A stretch of 64,000 nucleotides of DNA from Pseudorhodoplanes sinuspersici. Lineage in GTDB: Bacteria > Pseudomonadota > Alphaproteobacteria > Rhizobiales > Xanthobacteraceae. Below the pieces are notes generated by a model. The model saw only the letters and a list, made by a program, of their open reading frames with translations. It made no database searches and had not been told where the DNA came from. A program made the position numbers and the translations under genes. Positions 60,088 to 64,000 of the stretch are shown piece by piece; the stretch's first letter is position 1; every line of letters starts with the position of its first letter. The stretch lies in the NCBI RefSeq assembly GCF_002119765.1, contig NZ_CP021112.1:2040501-2104500 (forward strand), written 5' to 3'.

Positions 60088-61638
60088 CTAATCCAACACC
60101 GCCTCATGATCCCCGCCACGCGCGGGCGCCGTTGTCTTGCGGATCAGGAACACCAGCGGAATGGCGGCGATGGTCAGGAGCATCAGCAAGTAAAAGTCGT
60201 TGCCATAGGCGATGATCGCCGCCTGCTGCGTGATCAGCGCATCCATCATGGCGCGGCCCTGATCGGTCGCCATGTTCAGGATCGAGGCGACATCCTGCAT
60301 CTTCAGTGCGTCATGGAACGGCGTGATATATTCGGTCAGATGCGCGTGCATCTTCACCGTGGTGTTTGTCAGCTCGGCGATGACCATCGAGATGCCGATC
60401 GACGAACCGATGTTGCGGACCAGTGTCAGAATGGCCGCGCCATCGGTGCGCAGATGTCCCGGCAGGGTTGCGAAAGCGACGGTGGAGAGCGGCACGAACA
60501 CGAGACCAAGGCCGACGCCCTGCATCACGCTGAAAACCGTGATGGTGCGCGACGACGTGTAATCGGTGAAGCCGGTCATCTCCCAGAGCGTGAACGCGGT
60601 GATGATCAGGCCAGTCAGGATCAGATAGCGCGCCTGAATGATTCTCAGCAGACGCCCCACCATCATCATCGCGACCAGCGTTCCGATGCCGCGCGAGGCC
60701 AGCAGCAGGCCCGCCGACAGGATCGGGTAATTAAGAACGTTCTGCAGGAACGGCGTCACCAGCGCCATGGTGCCGAACAGCGTGACACCGATCAGGACCA
60801 TGAACAGGCAGCCGCTGACGAAATTGCGGTCCTTGAACAAATCGAAGCGAATGAACGGGTTATTCGTGGTGAGCGAATGCGCGAAGAAGAAATAGAAGCC
60901 GACAGCCGACACGATCGCTTCGATCCAGATTTCCGTCGCCTCGAACCAGCCGACCTGTTCGCCACGATCCAGCATCAACTGCAGCGAGCCGATGCCAACC
61001 GCGAGCGCGAGAAATCCGAACCAGTCGAATCGCAAGCTGTCCTGCGGCCTGGTCTCGTCCATGAAAATCAGCAAACCGATGGCGGTGACGATGCCGACCG
61101 GCAGGTTCACCAGAAACACCCAGTGCCAGGAATAATTGTCGGTGAGCCAGGCGCCGAGTGTTGGGCCCATGATCGGGCCGAGCATCACGCCCATGCCCCA
61201 GATCGCCATTGCAGAGCCGCGTTCCTCCGGCGAATAGGAACTCAAGAGCACCGATTGCGACAGCGGCACCAAAGCCGCGCCGCCCATGCCTTGCAAAAGA
61301 CGGAACAGCACCATCTGCTCGATACTCTGGGCGACGCCGCAGAGCAGCGATGCGAGCGTGAAACAGATGACGCAGATGATGAACAGCTTCTTGGTGCCGA
61401 AGCGGTTGGCGAGCCAGCCGATCGGCGCGGTCATGATTGCTGCGGCGACGATGTAGGACGTCAGCACCCAGTTGATCTGGTCCATCGAAGCGCCGAGGCT
61501 ACCCTGCATATAGGGCAAAGCAACGTTGGCGATCGTGGTGTCGAGAGCCTGCATGATCGTGGCGGACATGGCGCACACGGTCACCAGGGTCCGGCGCGCG
61601 CCGGCGGGTAATGGAGCTTGTGCGCCGGCCGTGGTCAT
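60088..61638 (-). CDS. emrB: EmrB/DHA2-family MFS multidrug efflux transporter
   Basis: A 516-residue transporter with about 14 hydrophobic segments. It shows 'LDTTIANVALPYMQGSLGAS' (motif D1), 'WLANRFGTKKLFIICVICFT' (motif A) and 'LGPIMGPTLGAWLTDNYSWHWVFLVNLPVG' (motif C), as in EmrB. It expels hydrophobic drugs or uncouplers through the EmrA adaptor, driven by protons. Its ATG overlaps the emrA stop (TGATG). It is the last gene of marR-emrA-emrB. The gene name reflects family similarity, not proven orthology. Confidence 0.92.
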   Translation of the reverse strand: MTTAGAQAPLPAGARRTLVTVCAMSATIMQALDTTIANVALPYMQGSLGASMDQINWVLTSYIVAAAIMTAPIGWLANRFGTKKLFIICVICFTLASLLCGVAQSIEQMVLFRLLQGMGGAALVPLSQSVLLSSYSPEERGSAMAIWGMGVMLGPIMGPTLGAWLTDNYSWHWVFLVNLPVGIVTAIGLLIFMDETRPQDSLRFDWFGFLALAVGIGSLQLMLDRGEQVGWFEATEIWIEAIVSAVGFYFFFAHSLTTNNPFIRFDLFKDRNFVSGCLFMVLIGVTLFGTMALVTPFLQNVLNYPILSAGLLLASRGIGTLVAMMMVGRLLRIIQARYLILTGLIITAFTLWEMTGFTDYTSSRTITVFSVMQGVGLGLVFVPLSTVAFATLPGHLRTDGAAILTLVRNIGSSIGISMVIAELTNTTVKMHAHLTEYITPFHDALKMQDVASILNMATDQGRAMMDALITQQAAIIAYGNDFYLLMLLTIAAIPLVFLIRKTTAPARGGDHEAVLD

Positions 61639-62768
61639 CAGTGGACTTCGTGTGCTGCTGAGGTAAGGCCGAACAAGCTAGCCAGCGTCCGGTTGTGCTT
61701 GGTGTCGATCGACACATTCACGCTCATACCGGCGCGCAACAGATGCGTGTCCTCGCCCGGATCGAAGGCGATACGCACCGGTACGCGCTGCACGATCTTG
61801 ACCCAGTTGCCGGTCGCATTCTGCGCCGGCAGGATCGAGAATTGCGCGCCGGTGCCAGGGCTGACGGACTGTACAATACCGTGGAAAGTGCGGTCGGGGA
61901 ATGAGTCGACATCCAACGTCACCTGCTGGCCAACACGCAGATTGGTGATGTCGGTTTCCTTTGGATTGGCCTCGACCCATGGCGCGCTGTCATCCATCAC
62001 GCTGAACACAGGCGTGCCGGCGGTGACGAAACGGCCGAGCTGGATGGCGTCAACCTGGGTGGCGATGCCGCCCATCGGCGCGCGCAGCTTGGTGTGATTG
62101 AGATCGCGTTCGGCCTGGTCGAGCACGGCCTTGGCCTGGATGTAAGCCGGAAATTTCTCGATGGGCAGATTGGGATCGCCGAGCAATTGGTTGAGCGTGT
62201 CTCCTCGCTGCTGTTCGGCATATTGGGCTTGCAATTGCGCCGATACCAGCGCTGAGATCGACGTGTCGAGATCGGCCTGCGTGCCGACGGCCTTGTTGAC
62301 CAGCGCCTGCTTCCGCTCGACGTCGCGTTGCTTCAGCTCCACGCTCTGCTTGGCGTATTCGGCAAGCTTGGTCAGCGAGGCGAGATTGGTCTTCAGGTTG
62401 TTGAAGTCGGTCCAGACTGAGGCAAGTTTGCTCTGCGCCTGCGTCAGCGCTAGCTTGAACGGAACGGGATCGATCTCGAACAGCGGATCGCCCTCGGCAA
62501 CATGCTGGCCTTCCTTGACATAAATCTTATTGATCTTGCCAGAGATGTCCGGCGTGATCAGCACCTTCTGCGCACCGACATAAGCGTTGTCGGTCGTGAT
62601 GTAGCGGCCGCCATAGAGATAGAAGGTGAAGCCAGCGGTGGCCGCAATCAGCGGCACGACGACAAGAAGGATGATGCGCAGCCTCGCGCGAATGAATTTC
62701 ATCGCAGAGCCGGTGCGTGAGCCGGCAGTCTCCGTGGTTCCCGGCATCTTCAGGACGTTATTACGCAT
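61638..62768 (-). CDS. emrA: EmrA/HlyD-type membrane-fusion protein
   Basis: A 376-residue adaptor. One N-terminal membrane segment (LRIILLVVVPLIAATAGFTF) is followed by 'ITPDISGKINKIYVKEGQHVAEGDPLFEID', the first lipoyl half. A long alpha-hairpin spans about 105-200, then comes the second lipoyl half 'HTKLRAPMGGIATQVDAIQLGRFV' and the beta-barrel. It bridges EmrB to an outer-membrane TolC-like channel, which is not encoded here. It overlaps marR by 8 bases and emrB by one. Confidence 0.92.
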   Translation of the reverse strand: MRNNVLKMPGTTETAGSRTGSAMKFIRARLRIILLVVVPLIAATAGFTFYLYGGRYITTDNAYVGAQKVLITPDISGKINKIYVKEGQHVAEGDPLFEIDPVPFKLALTQAQSKLASVWTDFNNLKTNLASLTKLAEYAKQSVELKQRDVERKQALVNKAVGTQADLDTSISALVSAQLQAQYAEQQRGDTLNQLLGDPNLPIEKFPAYIQAKAVLDQAERDLNHTKLRAPMGGIATQVDAIQLGRFVTAGTPVFSVMDDSAPWVEANPKETDITNLRVGQQVTLDVDSFPDRTFHGIVQSVSPGTGAQFSILPAQNATGNWVKIVQRVPVRIAFDPGEDTHLLRAGMSVNVSIDTKHNRTLASLFGLTSAAHEVH

Positions 62769-63246
62769 AGTGCTTCTCTTTTTCTTCCAGCTTCTCTTCA
62801 GCGTTTTCTTGCAGCAGGCGGCGCAGGTTCTCTTTCATCGCGCCGAGATAGGCGAGGGCCGCGTCGGTTTTTTCCGGAGGCTGCCCTTCGAGGATTGCGT
62901 TCATCAGCTCGTTGCCGAGCGCGTCGAGGTGCTTCATCAGCGGCTGCGCCGCCGGCGTCAGAAACAGCCGTTTGGCCCTGCGATCATTGGGGTCGGCGCG
63001 TCGCTCGATCAGGCCGTTGTCACAAAGCCGGTCGACCAGGCGGGTCACGGTGATCGGCTGCAGATCCAGCATCTCGGCCAGTTCGGATTGTTTCAGCCCC
63101 TCATTCGCCTCGAGCCGCTTCAGCACTGCCCATTGCGCGCGGGTCATGCCGAAACGGCGGGCCACCTGGTCCGCATAGGTTCGGAGCATTCGGCCTACGT
63201 CATTGATTAAAAAGGCCATTTCTCGATGAGGATGGCGGGGGGGCAT
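62761..63246 (-). CDS. MarR-family regulator of the efflux operon
   Basis: A 161-residue winged-helix regulator: 'ARRFGMTRAQWAVLKRLEANEGLKQSELAEMLDLQPITVTRLVDRL' region with the wing 'RADPNDRRAKRLFLTPAAQPL', followed by a long C-terminal helix rich in Glu and Lys. As first gene of marR-emrA-emrB it is the likely repressor, released by the drugs the pump exports. A 14-bp palindrome at 63277-63290, 31 bases upstream of its start, is the probable operator. Confidence 0.93.
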   Translation of the reverse strand: MPPRHPHREMAFLINDVGRMLRTYADQVARRFGMTRAQWAVLKRLEANEGLKQSELAEMLDLQPITVTRLVDRLCDNGLIERRADPNDRRAKRLFLTPAAQPLMKHLDALGNELMNAILEGQPPEKTDAALAYLGAMKENLRRLLQENAEEKLEEKEKHYA

Positions 63247-63257
63247 GATGAAATTCT

Positions 63258-63290
63258 CTCTGTAAGCAGAGATAAAATAAGCAAGCTTAT
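63258..63290. promoter_or_regulatory. Palindrome and hairpin upstream of marR-emrAB
   Basis: ATAAGCAAGCTTAT (63277-63290) is a perfect palindrome of the size MarR dimers bind. Closer to the gene, CTCTG-taag-CAGAG (63258-63271) forms a small hairpin that would lie in the 5' leader. Both fit control of the efflux operon; assignment is by position. Confidence 0.5.
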
Positions 63291-63330
63291 GTTTTGTTCA
63301 AGGCGTGCAGTGCACAATTTCTGAGGCATC

Positions 63331-63416
63331 GTCATGGGTCAGCCGAGAGCCGGCGCCTGCCGTCCCCACATCTGTAAGAAAGTCATGGATGCCCAGTGCA
63401 AGGCCGGGCATGAACG
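63331..63416. repeat. Dispersed repeat, family E, degenerate copy
   Basis: 'GTCATGGGTCAGCCGAGAGC' at the left and 'AAGAAAGTCATGGATGCCCA' with 'AAGGCCGGGCATGA' at the right match the ends of the family seen at 58749-58871. It lies in the divergent gap before the carboxymuconolactone-decarboxylase-like gene. Confidence 0.6.
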
Positions 63417-63455
63417 CTGGCTTCGACAAATCCAACGATCCAAAGGACGCGATCA

Positions 63456-63833
63456 ATGAACAAGGACATGTACGACAAGGGCCTCGCCATTCGCCGCGCG
63501 GTACTGGGCGATGCCTATGTCGATACGCAGCTCAAAAACGCCGACGATTTCAATCGCCCGCTGCAGGAACTGGTGACCGAGTATTGCTGGGGCGCCGTGT
63601 GGGGCCGGGAAGGGCTGCCGCTGAAGCAGCGCTCGATGCTGAACCTTGCGATGATTTCGATCCTCAATCGCCCGCATGAATTGAAAGCGCATATCAAGGG
63701 TGCGCTGACCAACGGTGTGACCAAGGAAGAAATTACCGAAGTGTTCCTGCAGGTCGCGATCTATGCCGGCGTACCATGTGCGGTGGATTCTTTCCGTATT
63801 GCGAAAGAAGTTTTCGCTGCGGAAGGTAAATAA
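63456..63833 (+). CDS. Carboxymuconolactone decarboxylase-family protein (PcaC-like)
   Basis: A 125-residue all-helical protein: 'YDKGLAIRRAVLGDAYVDTQLKNADDF', 'LVTEYCWGAVWGREGLPLKQRSMLNLAMI' and 'HIKGALTNGVTKEEITEVFLQVAIYAGVP'. This order is that of 4-carboxymuconolactone decarboxylase of the protocatechuate pathway. It lacks the CxxC redox pair of AhpD peroxidases. A true PcaC would normally sit among pca genes, which are absent here, so it may be a relative acting on another lactone. Confidence 0.88.
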   Translation: MNKDMYDKGLAIRRAVLGDAYVDTQLKNADDFNRPLQELVTEYCWGAVWGREGLPLKQRSMLNLAMISILNRPHELKAHIKGALTNGVTKEEITEVFLQVAIYAGVPCAVDSFRIAKEVFAAEGK

Positions 63834-63850
63834 CCGACTTGACGATTGTC

Positions 63851-63880
63851 ATGGCCGGGCCTGGACCCGGCCATTACTTT
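63851..63880 (+). terminator. Terminator-like hairpin after the decarboxylase-like gene
   Basis: ATGGCCGGG (63851-63859) and CCCGGCCAT (63866-63874) form a perfect 9-bp stem with a six-base loop, followed by TACTTTT. It lies 17 bases after the stop codon. Confidence 0.65.
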
Positions 63881-63974
63881 TCAACCCCCTCGAAATAGCT
63901 GTTGGCACGACGATAGGGTTGCGGGAACTTTATATCCGTGTGTTTGTTGATCTAGGTTCATTTCCAGAGGGACA

Positions 63975-64000
63975 ATGTCAGAGATTCTGGTTGCCGATAT
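63975..64000 (+). CDS. Start of a gene cut by the window edge
   Basis: ATG 63975 follows AGAGGG by a few bases and opens MSEILVAD before the window ends. Enoyl-CoA hydratases often start in this way, but eight residues cannot support an assignment. The intergenic stretch before it shows only the hairpin at 63851-63880. Confidence 0.35.

Noticed and set aside
59842-61611. A 589-codon plus-strand frame opposite emrB
   Set aside because: Composition is His/Gln/Arg/Asp-rich, as expected from the antisense of a membrane protein; it overlaps two well-supported genes.
34418-63416. 'GTCATGCCCGG' repeats considered as insertion-sequence ends
   Set aside because: No transposase or paired terminal repeats enclosing a gene were found; they behave as short dispersed repeats.

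Overview
The window looks like a stretch of chromosome from an alphaproteobacterium of the Rhizobiales/Hyphomicrobiales (Bradyrhizobium-, Afipia- or Pseudolabrys-like). This rests on the high GC content, GTG/TTG starts, many ATGA or TAATG gene overlaps, several short palindromic intergenic repeat families of the rhizobial kind, and a gene content dominated by importers and catabolic enzymes. The genus is inference. I found no rRNA, tRNA, CRISPR array, transposase, integrase or phage gene.

Layout. 1-1.4 kb: the end of a TolA/TonB-C-like gene, then an Xre-RES toxin-antitoxin pair. 1.5-4.9 kb: a MarR regulator divergent from a cytochrome P450 and an orphan Leu/Ile/Val-type solute-binding protein, with a long inverted repeat in the shared promoter. 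5.2-6.9 kb: a GntR/FadR regulator and a binding-protein-fold protein with no signal peptide. 6.9-13.1 kb: a complete leftward Liv-type ABC importer with two tandem paralogous binding proteins. 13.4-17.1 kb: xanthine dehydrogenase xdhAB. 17.3-22.2 kb: TetR plus an RND efflux pair. 22.2-24.1 kb: aroE and a signal-less TRAP-type binding protein. 24.2-34.4 kb: a rightward catabolic cluster (IclR regulator, zinc alcohol dehydrogenase, molybdenum hydroxylase, metallo-beta-lactamase-fold hydrolase, Bug-type binding protein, IolD-like ThDP enzyme).

34.5-45.5 kb: flavin reductase, ACMSD-like amidohydrolase and a second Liv importer (leftward), then a beta-hydroxyacid dehydrogenase, a GlcG/HbpS protein and a zeta-class GST (rightward), a LysR regulator, and a LimB-like flavin monooxygenase. 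45.7-54.9 kb: two NMT1/SsuA-type ABC systems, a 2-hydroxyacid dehydrogenase and an M24-family protein. 54.9-60.0 kb: cyclase, Bug protein, MaoC hydratase, acyl-CoA dehydrogenase and class III CoA-transferase, a likely acyl-CoA pathway. 60.1-63.2 kb: marR-emrA-emrB efflux operon. The window ends with a carboxymuconolactone decarboxylase-like gene and the first codons of another gene.

Taken together this is an importer-plus-degradation region: ten binding-protein-fold genes in 64 kb, three of them orphan or signal-less, interleaved with oxidoreductases and CoA chemistry. The most unusual feature is at 27.4-30.5 kb. The molybdenum subunit is encoded as two halves, the first fused to the 2Fe-2S subunit. 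A palindromic repeat sits exactly at the start codon of the second half. It is flanked by an 18-bp direct duplication of that start and creates a 62-codon reading frame joined to both neighbours by one-base stop/start overlaps. Two other genes (LysR at 43.2 kb, LimB-like at 44.3 kb) end inside dispersed repeats and so carry repeat-encoded C-terminal tails.
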